Shown here: positions 7,907 to 17,202 of the stretch, one piece after another
How positions within the stretch are numbered: position 1 is the first letter of the stretch
Layout: the number at the start of each line of letters is the position of its first letter
NCBI RefSeq assembly: GCF_014699115.1
Contig: NZ_JACXAD010000030.1
Span: 1-60,712 of the forward strand
DNA: 60,712 nt
Source of the DNA: Hymenobacter montanus
GTDB taxonomy: Bacteria > Bacteroidota > Bacteroidia > Cytophagales > Hymenobacteraceae
Reading direction: 5' to 3'
Made by a program: the position numbers and the translations under genes
Notes under the pieces: model-generated
The model's input: only the letters and a program-made list of their open reading frames with translations
Told to the model about the DNA's origin: nothing
The model's database searches: none

Positions 7907-8057
7907 GCCTCACCCCCTAGCCCCCTCTCCAGTGGAGAGGGGGAACTAGTTTCTAGTTTCACGCAAGGTCTATTTTTTAACATAACCCTCTCATAGCTAG
8001 CTCCTAAAATTTAGAGCTAGTTCCCCCTCTCCCCGGAGAGGGGCTAGGGGGTGAGGC
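7907..8057. repeat. MITE-like inverted repeat element
   Basis: 7907-7949 and 8017-8057 are near-perfect inverted copies (differences only in the centre of each arm), separated by about 67 AT-rich bases. Each arm is itself palindromic (CCCCTCTCC...GGAGAGGGG). The element fills the space between the response regulator stop and the histidine kinase start. A GTG inside it is in frame with the kinase but is unlikely to be the start. No coding capacity. Likely a non-autonomous palindromic element present in several copies in the genome. Confidence 0.7.
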
Positions 8058-8068
8058 CCCTCGTTGCC

Positions 8069-9538
8069 ATGTCTCTCAAACTAAAAATTCGCCTCAACAT
8101 CCTGGTGCTGGTGCTACTGCTGCTGGGCCTAGGTGGTTATACCTTCTTCACTATCAGCCACCTGAAGCACGGCGCCCACGGCCTCGAGCCGGCCGATTTC
8201 ACTTTGGCACGCTCGGTGGTGCTCGCTTTCCTGGCGGCTGGCACGGCAGTGGGGGTCACCGTGATGGTACGGCTCCCGCGCATGGTGGTGCGGCCCCTGC
8301 GCCGGCTCACCGTCGACATGGAGCGAGTGGCCGGCCCCGGCCCCGCCACCCGCGTGGCCGTGGGCGGGCGCGACGAAGTAGGCACGGTGGCCACGGCCGT
8401 GAACCGCGTCCTAAGTCAGGCGCAGGACGAGCGCCGCCGCACCCTGGCCGAGCTTTTCACCGAGCGCAACCGTATGGACAGCCTCGTGCGCAGCCTCGAT
8501 GAGGGCCTGCTGCTGCTGGATGAGCAAAAAACCATCGTCCTGGCCAATCCTGTGGCTTGCGACCTGCTCGGATTGGCCCAAACCGAGTTGCTGGGCCACG
8601 CGGCCGAGACCGTGGCGCAGCACAATGAACTGCTGCGGGCGCTGCTGGTGCCCCTGGCCGAAGCCAACCTGGCTGGTGATGCCGTCCCCGATCCCGTCTT
8701 CACTTTCCCGCACAAGGGCGAGGCGCCGCACTACCAGCTCAGCATCAGCCCTATTACCGCCCTGGACCGCGCCAACCAGTCTGCTTCCGGGGGCCACATC
8801 CTCTGCTTACGCAACGTATCCGGGTTTAAGAAGCTGGACGAAGTGAAGTCGACTTTTCTGGCCACCATCTCGCACGAGTTGAAAACACCCCTGGCCAGCA
8901 TCAAACTCAGCCTGCTGCTGCTGCAAGACGAGCGCACCGCCGCCGCGGAGCGCCAACGCCTGGCTGCCGGCATTGGGGAAGAAACCCAGCGGCTGCTCAG
9001 CATGGTGGGTCAGCTCATCGACGTGGCCCGCCTCGACGCGGGCGCGGGCATCAAGCTCAACGTGCAGCCCATGCGGCTGGCCGAAGTCATCCACTACGCC
9101 ACCCAAACCGTACAGCCCCAGCTATCCGACAAGCAGCTACAGTTGGCCACTCACGTGCCGGAAGGGCTGCCCGAGGTCCACGGCGACGTGGAAAAAACCA
9201 CCTGGGTCCTCATCAATCTGCTCTCAAATGCCATCCGGTATTCGCCCCTGGGGGCGCCCCTCACCATTCGGGTGCTGCAATGGGGCGAAATGGTGCGCGT
9301 GAGCGTGGAAGACTGCGGTCCCGGCATTCCGGTGGAGTACCACAAGCGCATTTTCCAGCGGTTTGCGAGCGTGCCGGGCCACCCGGCACCGGGGGGAAGC
9401 TCCGGCTTAGGGCTGAGTATTTCGCGCGAATTCATTGGCGCCCAAGGGGGCCAGCTGTGGGTCGAGAGTCAGCCGGCCAACGGCCGGGGCAGCCGCTTTT
9501 TGTTTACCCTGCCCCTGGCGGCAGTGGAGGCAGGGTAG
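8069..9538 (+). CDS. Membrane PAS-domain histidine kinase
   Basis: 489 aa from ATG 8069. Two membrane helices (about 7-28 and 48-68) with a short periplasmic loop, a HAMP linker (about 70-120), a PAS domain (about 140-255), the HisKA dimer helix with H-box 'ATISHELKTPLASIKLS' (His near 269) and a HATPase_c domain with N-box 'LINLLSNAIRYS', G1 'DCGPGIP' and G2 'GGSSGLGLS'. The periplasmic loop is too small for a large ligand domain, so it probably senses through PAS or the membrane. It lies downstream of the NtrC-type regulator on the same strand and is its likely partner. A GTG at 8051 would add six residues, but it lies in the inverted repeat, so ATG 8069 is preferred. Confidence 0.9.
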   Translation: MSLKLKIRLNILVLVLLLLGLGGYTFFTISHLKHGAHGLEPADFTLARSVVLAFLAAGTAVGVTVMVRLPRMVVRPLRRLTVDMERVAGPGPATRVAVGGRDEVGTVATAVNRVLSQAQDERRRTLAELFTERNRMDSLVRSLDEGLLLLDEQKTIVLANPVACDLLGLAQTELLGHAAETVAQHNELLRALLVPLAEANLAGDAVPDPVFTFPHKGEAPHYQLSISPITALDRANQSASGGHILCLRNVSGFKKLDEVKSTFLATISHELKTPLASIKLSLLLLQDERTAAAERQRLAAGIGEETQRLLSMVGQLIDVARLDAGAGIKLNVQPMRLAEVIHYATQTVQPQLSDKQLQLATHVPEGLPEVHGDVEKTTWVLINLLSNAIRYSPLGAPLTIRVLQWGEMVRVSVEDCGPGIPVEYHKRIFQRFASVPGHPAPGGSSGLGLSISREFIGAQGGQLWVESQPANGRGSRFLFTLPLAAVEAG

Positions 9539-9909
9539 TATACGAAAGCCAGCGCGGCTAAAAAAGCTGCCTATCAATAACTTACTAGACCAGCTATTCA
9601 CCTCGTAGTCAGCTGGCCCCGATCTTTTGGAAGCGCAGTCAACCATTTGGGGGCTGAAGAGCGTAACGGCAGATAATAATTCGACTGTTTACGAAGTTAT
9701 TAGGGCTGCGTATTAGCTGGACAGACGTCAAGTACGCCGATGCGTATAAAGCCTCTACGCCCGCCGACGAGGGGGCAGCGGCCGAGGCGTAATTCGCTGT
9801 TCGCAAGTGACGCACTGTCACCGGTCGGATTTTCGCGGGTGCTGTACTACTTTGCTTAACTGTGCGCAGCGGTATACCGCTGTTTAACTGGTGATAGCGG
9901 CACTATTCT
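9539..9909. other. Gene-free stretch before the AsmA-like gene
   Basis: 371 bases without a credible gene. The only clear structure is the 16-bp palindrome at 9867-9882. The rest is unremarkable and somewhat AT-richer than the flanks. Confidence 0.6.
9867..9882. promoter_or_regulatory. 16-bp perfect palindrome, possible operator
   Basis: CAGCGGTATACCGCTG is perfectly self-complementary and lies 28 bases before the ATG of the AsmA-like gene. It has no loop and no T tail, so it resembles a dimeric-repressor site more than a terminator. No binding protein can be named. Confidence 0.35.
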
Positions 9910-12900
9910 ATGAAACAGTTTCCTTTGCGACGAGTACTGGCACTGGGACTGCTGCTGGGGGTGCTGGGAGCAGCCCTGGGGGGGTGGGTGCTGGGCGGTG
10001 ACTTTGTGCGTCGCCGGGTGGTGGAATTCATTCGCCGGGCGCTGACCCATAACTCGGCGCTGGTGCTGGCTCCTTTCGAGGTCGAGCTATCCCCTTGGCG
10101 CGACTTCCCGCACCTCACCGCTTCGATTCAACACCTGAGCCTGACTGACACCGCCTATCAGCAGCCCGTGCCGGTGCTGCGGGTGGGGCGCGCCGACCTG
10201 CGGCTGGACTTGCTTAACCTGCTGCGCGACCAGGTACGCGTTACCCGGCTGGTGATTACGGATGTTGATTTTCGGGAACGGGTCGATTCCCTCGGCCACT
10301 CCTGGGGCCTGCGAGGCAAGCGCCCCAAAGGCACGGGCGCCCCCCCAACCCTCAATCTGGAACTGGATGAGCTGCTGGTCAATAACTTTCGCATGAGTTC
10401 GCACAATGCGTACGCGCACAGCCAGTTTGGCGCTCAGGTACGGCAGGCGCGGCTCACGGCCGGGCTGCGGCAGGGCATCCTGCGGGTGGCCGGCACCCTC
10501 GACGGGCAACTGAGCTACCTGCGCACCAAGGCCGGCACTCTGTTTGAGCGCGAGCCGGTACGGGCCTGGGTGCACTACAAATACACGTTTGGCGAGCGGC
10601 AGGGTTTACTCTGGAACACCCGCGCCACCCTCAACGGCGACACCATTCGGGTTAGCGGCACCCACACCGTGGATCCCCAACAGCCGCGGGGCACCCTATT
10701 GAAACTGCGCTTCGTAGGCAACCAGCCGCTTACCGAAGTGCTGCGCGCGGCCCTACCCTCGCGCCTCGCGCCTTACCTGGCCGGCGCCACCAGCCCCAGC
10801 AAGGCGCACATTCACTATACCATTACGGGCTTGAGCGGCCCCACCATCAGCCCCCGCAACGTGCTGACGTTCGGGCTCCGCGGGGCCACCTTGCGCTGGT
10901 CGGACGCCCGCCGCATCAGCCGTTGGGATTTACAGGGCACCTACGACAACGGCCCCGCGCACAGCGTCCAATCCACGGTGCTGGCGCTGCAGCACTGCCG
11001 CATCTACTCCTCGGCGGGGCAGCTCGACGCGGCCCTGACCCTGCGCGATTTCACCCGCCCCTTCCTGATTGGACGCCTGCGGGGACGCACCGAGCTGCGC
11101 GAGTTAGCGGCAGTGGTTTCGCCCGGCCGCTGGCGGGCCCGGCAGGGCATTGCCGACATCAACGTGCGGCTGCGCGGCCTGCTGCCCGCAGCGGGTACCC
11201 GGTCGAACTTGCGCCGCCTGCAGAAAAGCTTGTCGGTGCGCGGAGTCGTGGCCCTGCACGGAGCCTCCCTGGTGCTGCCCGCGCGCGGAGCCGACATCTC
11301 CGAGCTGGATGTGCGGGTGGGTCTGCAAGACAGCTTCTGGCAACTGTCTAATGCCTCCGGGCTGCTCAACGGTATGCGGTTTAAGGCTTCGGCCGTGACC
11401 ACCCACCTGGTTGATTACTTAACCGGCGAACAGCCCTCGGCTCGCATCAGCGGGGAGTTTGCTGTGGACGAGTTGCGCGTGGCCAGCCTGCGCACCCTCC
11501 TGCGGCCCGTGCCCCGGCCCGACCGGCCGGGGTTTTCGCCCTTGAGCGTCGCCAAGCCGGCCCGGGCGCCCCTCAACAAAGTCCAACTGGCCGCCACTTT
11601 GGGTAGCGAGCTGATTCCAGCGGGCCTGCTCCTGGACGTAGACCTGCGCTGCCAACGCCTGGTGCTGGCCACCGACACCCTCAGCCAGTTGGCCGTGACC
11701 GTACGCCACGATGGCCACCGGCTGCGGCTGCGCAACCTGGCCGGCCAAATGTGGGGGGGGGCGGTGCGCGGCTACCTGGAATGGCCCACGGACCCCGACA
11801 ACCGGGTAGCGCCCGTGCAGTACCAGCTAGGGGTGCACTTCGCTGCCATCAACTACCGGCAGTTTATGGCCCGGCTGGCCCGCCCCTTGGCCACCCCCGA
11901 GCAGCAGGCCCGGCGGACGGGCAAGGCCCGAGCCGCCCTGCCAGCCCTCCACAATTTGCTGCTGGCCGCCAATGGTCGGCTCGACGTAACCATCGGCCGG
12001 GTGCAGCTGCCCACCGATGAAAGCTTGGACCAAGTGCAGCTGCGGCTGGAAAAAACGGGCTCAACGGTGCGCGTGCCGTTCTTTCGCTTTCAGACGCCGC
12101 AGGGGGGCCGCGGCGAGGCCACGGCCACGGCCCAGGTAGAAAACCTGCGCCTCGTGGCGGCCGATGCCGACGTGACCCTGCGCTACGCGAGCCTCGACGT
12201 ACAAAGCCTGCTGGCCATGATTGCCGGCCTCACCACGACCGCCGACTCGCTATCGCCGGCTCAAACCGTGGCCCGGGCCACGCGCCGGGCCAGTCGCCAA
12301 GCCCTGCGGCTGCAATCGCCCACCAACACCTCCCTTATTTCGGGCGGGGTGCTCAGCGCCGTGCTGCGCGTCGAAGCCGACCAGGTGCACTACGGGGCCA
12401 TCCGCGGCAGCCGGTTTCGGCTGGTGTCGCACCTGCTCGACGGCCAGGCCCGGCTCGATGATTGCACCCTGGACGCCCTGCAAGGACGACTGAGTTTACG
12501 CGGGCTGATCATCAACACGGCCGATCGTAACCACCACCCTACCCAGGCGGTGCTGCGCCTGGAAGGCGTGCAGCTGTCGGCCCTGTTTACCACCGCCACG
12601 GCTTTGGGCTTTACCGTACTGGGGGGCGACAACATCCGGGGTAGCCTGCACGGCGTGGCGGACATCCGCACCGACCTGGACGCGGCCTTCCTGCCCAGCT
12701 TGAAGCAAACGGTGGGTTACCTGAAAACGGACATTAGCGACCTGGAGCTGCTGAACGTGGAGGCCCTGATGGAGGCCCTGAAAATGATGAAGGCCGAGCG
12801 GACCAGCCACTTGTACTTCGAGCCCGTGAGCAGCGCGTTCATTCTGACGCAGGGGCAGCTGCTCATCCCCGGCTTGCGCCTGAACAGCAACCTCAGCAGC

Positions 12901-13206
12901 CTGGAGCTATGTGGCCGCTACAGCCTGGATGGAAGCACCAACCTGTTCGTTGGCTTGAAGCCCCTGCAGGCGCTGTTCGGCAACAACACCAAGCGCATCC
13001 AGCGTATTCAGGACGGCGAGCCGAAGCGCAACGCCAACCGCCGGCTCACCTACCTGAACCTGCGCCGCACGGCGCCCCACGAGAAATACAAAGTGCGCTT
13101 GTTTCAGAAAGAAGAGCAGCACCAGGAGCAGGCCGCCCTGCGCCAGGAGTGTCGCCACCTATTACTTACGCAGCGCCTCGACACCACCGTACGCCTGGGG
13201 CGCTGA
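9910..13206 (+). CDS. AsmA-like envelope protein
   Basis: 1098 aa. One N-terminal membrane helix (about 9-28) and then a very long periplasmic region of beta-strand character. The start, 'EVELSPWRDFPHLTASIQHLSLTDT', matches the AsmA/TamB/YhdP style, where a chorein-like groove begins just outside the membrane. The C-terminal third ('GDNIRGSLHGVADIRTDLD', 'LKTDISDLELLNVEAL', 'LFVGLKPLQALFGNNTKR') is the AsmA_2-like region typical of Bacteroidota. Family members shuttle phospholipid or keep outer-membrane lipid balance by bridging the periplasm; this role is inferred. It stands alone, convergent with the kinase gene at 13247 (40-base gap). Confidence 0.82.
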   Translation: MKQFPLRRVLALGLLLGVLGAALGGWVLGGDFVRRRVVEFIRRALTHNSALVLAPFEVELSPWRDFPHLTASIQHLSLTDTAYQQPVPVLRVGRADLRLDLLNLLRDQVRVTRLVITDVDFRERVDSLGHSWGLRGKRPKGTGAPPTLNLELDELLVNNFRMSSHNAYAHSQFGAQVRQARLTAGLRQGILRVAGTLDGQLSYLRTKAGTLFEREPVRAWVHYKYTFGERQGLLWNTRATLNGDTIRVSGTHTVDPQQPRGTLLKLRFVGNQPLTEVLRAALPSRLAPYLAGATSPSKAHIHYTITGLSGPTISPRNVLTFGLRGATLRWSDARRISRWDLQGTYDNGPAHSVQSTVLALQHCRIYSSAGQLDAALTLRDFTRPFLIGRLRGRTELRELAAVVSPGRWRARQGIADINVRLRGLLPAAGTRSNLRRLQKSLSVRGVVALHGASLVLPARGADISELDVRVGLQDSFWQLSNASGLLNGMRFKASAVTTHLVDYLTGEQPSARISGEFAVDELRVASLRTLLRPVPRPDRPGFSPLSVAKPARAPLNKVQLAATLGSELIPAGLLLDVDLRCQRLVLATDTLSQLAVTVRHDGHRLRLRNLAGQMWGGAVRGYLEWPTDPDNRVAPVQYQLGVHFAAINYRQFMARLARPLATPEQQARRTGKARAALPALHNLLLAANGRLDVTIGRVQLPTDESLDQVQLRLEKTGSTVRVPFFRFQTPQGGRGEATATAQVENLRLVAADADVTLRYASLDVQSLLAMIAGLTTTADSLSPAQTVARATRRASRQALRLQSPTNTSLISGGVLSAVLRVEADQVHYGAIRGSRFRLVSHLLDGQARLDDCTLDALQGRLSLRGLIINTADRNHHPTQAVLRLEGVQLSALFTTATALGFTVLGGDNIRGSLHGVADIRTDLDAAFLPSLKQTVGYLKTDISDLELLNVEALMEALKMMKAERTSHLYFEPVSSAFILTQGQLLIPGLRLNSNLSSLELCGRYSLDGSTNLFVGLKPLQALFGNNTKRIQRIQDGEPKRNANRRLTYLNLRRTAPHEKYKVRLFQKEEQHQEQAALRQECRHLLLTQRLDTTVRLGR

Positions 13207-13246
13207 ACACCAGCCGGAAGCAGGGCACCCCGGCAGGTCGGGCTGC

Positions 13247-16200
13247 TCACAGAAACACCCGAAACGTCGTCCCCTCCCCTACTTCACTTTCCACCTCCAG
13301 GCGGCCGCCGTTGCTTTGCACGATGCGGTTAATAAGGTAGAGGCCTACGCCCGTGCCCTCGGTATGGTCGTGAAAACGGCGGAAGAGGTGAAACAGCTCG
13401 TTGCGGTGCCGCTGCACGTCGAAGCCCAGGCCGTTGTCTTCGACCAGCAGCACGGGGCGGTCTTCCTGCACCCACGTGGAGAGGTGCACCCGGGCGGGCC
13501 GGCTCGGGTCGGCGTACTTGAGGGCGTTGCTGAGCAGGTTGAGCAGGATGGTGCGCAGGCTGGCCCGGGCGTAGGTGATGGTGGGGCGGGCGGTGAAATC
13601 GGTGGTGACGCGCGCGCGCGCGGCGTACACCTGGGGATCGAGCGTGTGGAGCACCTCCTGGGTTAGTTCGTCCAGGGCCACGGTTTCGGCGGGCAGGCCG
13701 GGCAGGCGCTGCACCTGGCCCACGGCGGCTAGGTCGTTGATGGTGGTAGCGAGCTGCCGCAGGGCCTCGTCGACCATAGGCACCAGCACGGCCTCTTCGT
13801 CGGGGTCGCTGAAAACAGCGGCGTGGCGTAGCTCGTCGAAGAGCCCGGCCAGGTTGTTGACCGGCTGCTTAAGGTCGTGCGAGGCCGCGTACACAAAGTT
13901 GTCAAGGTCCTGGTTGGTGCGGGTCAGCTGCTGGTTGGCGGCGGCCAGCTCCTCGTTGCGGGCGCTCACGGCTTGGTTAGCCGCGGTGAGCTCGGCGTTG
14001 GCCAGGGCCAGGAGTTGGCGGGCCGCAACCTGCTCGCTTACGTCGGTGGCCACCACGGCCACGCCGGTAATCTGGCCTTCACTGTCGCGCAGGGGCTGGT
14101 ACACGAAATTCAGGTACACAGTTTGCGACTGGCCGTTGCGCCGCAGCTGCGCGGGCTTTTCCTGGGTCGCGTAGGCCTCACCGGTGGCCAGTACGCCCTC
14201 CAGCAGCTGTTCGAAGCCCTGCCCCCGCAGCTCGGGCATGCCAACGAACATGGGCTTGCCCAGCACTTCCTCGCGGGTGTGCCCCCATAGGGCGCACATG
14301 GCGGGGTTGGCCAGCTCCACCATGAACTCAGAGCCGCGCAACACGGCAATAGCCACCGGGGCCTGCTCGAAGAAATCCTGCAGCTGGGCATCGCGGCGGC
14401 TCACCTCGGCCTGCAGGGCCGTGGCCTGCTGGCGGGCCTGCACCTGCTCACTCACGTCAAACGCAAAGGATGATACCCCCACGGTCACCCCATTTTCCTG
14501 GTAGGCCTGGTAGGTAAAGTTCAGGTAGCGGAGCGCCATTTGGTCTTCCGGGTCCGACGCGTTGGCCAGTACTTCGTTGCCATAATACGGCGTGTTGGTG
14601 GTGTACACCTGATCGAGCAAGGCAATGAACCCGTGTTCCACCGCCTCGGGAATGGCATCGGCAGTGGGCCGGCCCACCAGTTCACGGCCCGGGAACAGGG
14701 CCTGGTAGGCGGGGTTCACGTAGTCTATCCGGTGGTCGGGGCCGCGGGCGATGAACACCAGGGCCGGGGTCTGCTCAAATACCTGGTGCAGGGTTTCGCG
14801 CTGCCGCACCAGTTGCTCGGCCGCCAGCAAGGCCTGGGCCTGCATTTGCTCGGTGCGGCGACGAGCCAGCACCTGCTCGGTTACGTCGAAGGCAAAGATG
14901 GAAACGCCCACCGTGGCCCCGGCCTCCTGGTAGGCTTGGTAGGTGAAGGTGAAGTACGCTTCGGGCAAGCGGTTACCGGCTTCGTCGCGCACTTGCAAGG
15001 GCAGCTCGGTGCCAAAGAAGGGCTCGCCGGTCGCGTACACCCGGTCGAGCAAGGCCAAAAAACCGAACTCTGCGGCTTCGGGCAAGGCCGCAACCAAGGG
15101 CAACCCCAGCAGCGTGCGGCCCGGAAACAGGGCCTGGTAACCGGGATTCACGTAGTCGAAGCGATGCTCGGGCCCGCGCAGGATGGCCACGCTGGCGGGG
15201 GTTTGCTCGAATACCTGGTACAGGGTTTCGCGCTGTCGCACTAACTGCTCGGCATTCTGCAGGGCTTGGGCCTGCAAAGCCTCGCTACGGTGGCGGGCCC
15301 GCACCTGCTCGGTCACCTCAAAGGCAAAAACGAGGATGCCGTCAATCCGCCCGCTCTCGTCGTACCGCGCCTGCTGAATGTAGTTGAAGTAAAGCTCTTC
15401 GAGCGCCCCCCCTCGCGGCGGGCCACCGGAATCAGGATGCCTTCTTCGTAATGGGTGGCCCCCGTTTCGTATACCCGGTGCAGCGAACTCCACACGGCGT
15501 GGCCGGCTAGTTCAGGTAGGGCCTTCAGCAAGGGGCGGCCCGCCAGCTGGCGCCCCGGAAACAGGGCCTGATACCCGGGGTTCACCAGCTCAAACACCAG
15601 ATCGGGCCCGTCGAGAATGCAGATGGCGGCCGGAGCCTGCATAAAAAACCGCTCCAGGCGGGCGCGTTGGCGCTCGGCCTCGGCCTGGGCCGAGCGCAGC
15701 CGCGAGGTGCGGTCGGCCACCCGGGCTTCAAGCTCCTGGTTTAGCTCCTGCAGCGTCAGCTGAGTGACGAACAAGTCGCCGTTGGCGGCCCGGAGTTCCT
15801 CGTTAGTGGCCTGCAGCTCTTCGTTGGCGGTGGCCAGCTCCTGGTTGGCGACGGTGGCTTGGCGCTTGCTCTCGGCGGCTTGCTGCTGCGCCCGCACCTG
15901 CTCGGTTACCTCGTAGGCCAGGACGATGATGGCGTCGACCTCTTCGCGGGCATCGCGCCGGGGCTGGTAGATAAAATTGTAATACCGCATTTCCAGCTCC
16001 TGGCACGGAGCGTGGTCGAACTGCACCGGCATTTCGTTGGCGCGAAAGGTTTCGCCAGTGGTGTACACCTGGTCGAGCAGCCCCAAAACCGGCTGGCCGG
16101 CCAGCTCGGGCAGGGCCTCACGAATGGGCTGGCCCAGCAACGGCCGGTTGCCCACGGCCTGCTGGTAGAGCGGGTTCACCAGCTCAAACACGTGCTGGGG

Positions 16201-16752
16201 CCCCGCCAGGATGCAAATCATGGCCGGGGCCTGCAGGAAGGTCTCGAGCAAAATGGTGCGTTGCCGTTCGGCTTCGGCCAAGGCCGCGTGCTCACGGGCC
16301 TGGCTCGCGCGCAGGGCCAGCTCCCCGGCCGAGCCCAACTCAGGGGCCGGGCCGGTAAAGCTTACCAGCAACCCCTGCCCCACCCGCCGCGCCGAAACCC
16401 AACAATAGTTTTCCAGCTGGTCGAGTGGGTACTTGAGCTCGCGTCGGCCCGGCTGCCCGGTCGCCAGTACCTCGCGGTAGAAATCGAGCCCACCGTTGGC
16501 AGCCAGGTTTGGAAACAGCTGCGTATGCGTCGAAGCCGGGCGGGCCGGCTGCCCCAGCATGCGCTGGGCCGCCTCGTTCAGCAGCGCCAGGGTGAAATCG
16601 GTAACCTCGCGGCCTCCCTCATCCCACACGGGCTGCAACAGTACCAGGGGCGCCGACGACGCATCCCAGACCATCGCCAGCAAGTCGTCAGCCGGAAAAG
16701 CTGCGTGAAGGTCAACGGGGAAAGAGGTAAGACTAGCGGCAGAATCAGGCAT
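13247..16752 (-). pseudogene. Multi-PAS histidine kinase interrupted by a frameshift at a G7 tract
   Basis: Two overlapping frames read as one soluble kinase of about 1165 aa. The first frame starts at ATG 16752 and is in phase to 'LIPVARREGG'; the second resumes with 'GALEELYFNYIQQARYDE'. They join at seven Gs (C run 15406-15412 on the plus strand): an eighth G or a -1 ribosomal slip would restore the frame. Domains: N-terminal PAS-like, PAS, a coiled coil ('NQELATANEELQATNEELRA'), then four more closely related PAS units, each beginning like 'FEQTPA' or 'FMQAPA' and containing 'NPGYQALFPGR', then HisKA ('FVYAASHDLKQPVNNL') and HATPase_c ('LLSNALKYA', 'DNGLGF', 'GTGVGLYL'). No membrane helix. 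It could be truly broken, phase-variable, or a sequencing error. Confidence 0.85.
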
Positions 16753-17202
16753 GCAACGAAAATAAGCACGAGGCCTAGGTTGGCGTAGTGCATACGAAAC
16801 TTTCGCGTTGATGACTAGTGCGCGGCACTATCCCAGCCGCTCGGCAACCCTCCGAATGCCTGCCAACTGGGTGCCTGCTGGCTGGTACTCCGTAACGCTT
16901 GCTGCAGTCACTAGCCCTCATTAGTTAGGAACAGAACGGCTCTACCTAGGATCGGGGGTCTGAGGGCCGTTCCGGCTTTCGGCTCGCGCCACGGCTAATC
17001 GTAGCACGGGCCGGCACCCTGGTTCAGGCCCGTCAGATAGGCGAAGCCATAAAAATCCAGGGTGCCTGTAACGAAGCGACCAATCGCCGGTAACCTTATT
17101 CGCTTCGCGCAGTTTCCCCGCCCGAATAAGCCAACGAGTATCCCAACGGCTTTTTCTCACGGCTGATCTTTTCTCCTTTTTCAAACCTGGCTTTGCTGCA
17201 CT
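16753..17202. other. Divergent intergenic region between kinase and TonB-type receptor
   Basis: 450 bases that must hold the promoters of both divergent genes. Visible structures: inverted repeat GGCACCCTGG (17013-17022) with CCAGGGTGCC (17057-17066), and CGAAGCGA (17072-17079) with TCGCTTCG (17100-17107). TGGCTTTG at about 17188 is a poor match to TAnnTTTG. No convincing gene. Confidence 0.5.

Noticed and set aside
8051..8068. GTG start for the histidine kinase
   Set aside because: It lies inside the right arm of an inverted repeat, whereas ATG 8069 gives the usual short N-terminus before the first helix.
16942..17184. 80-codon minus-strand frame in the kinase/receptor gap
   Set aside because: No start context or family motif, and the region contains palindromes expected of a regulatory spacer.
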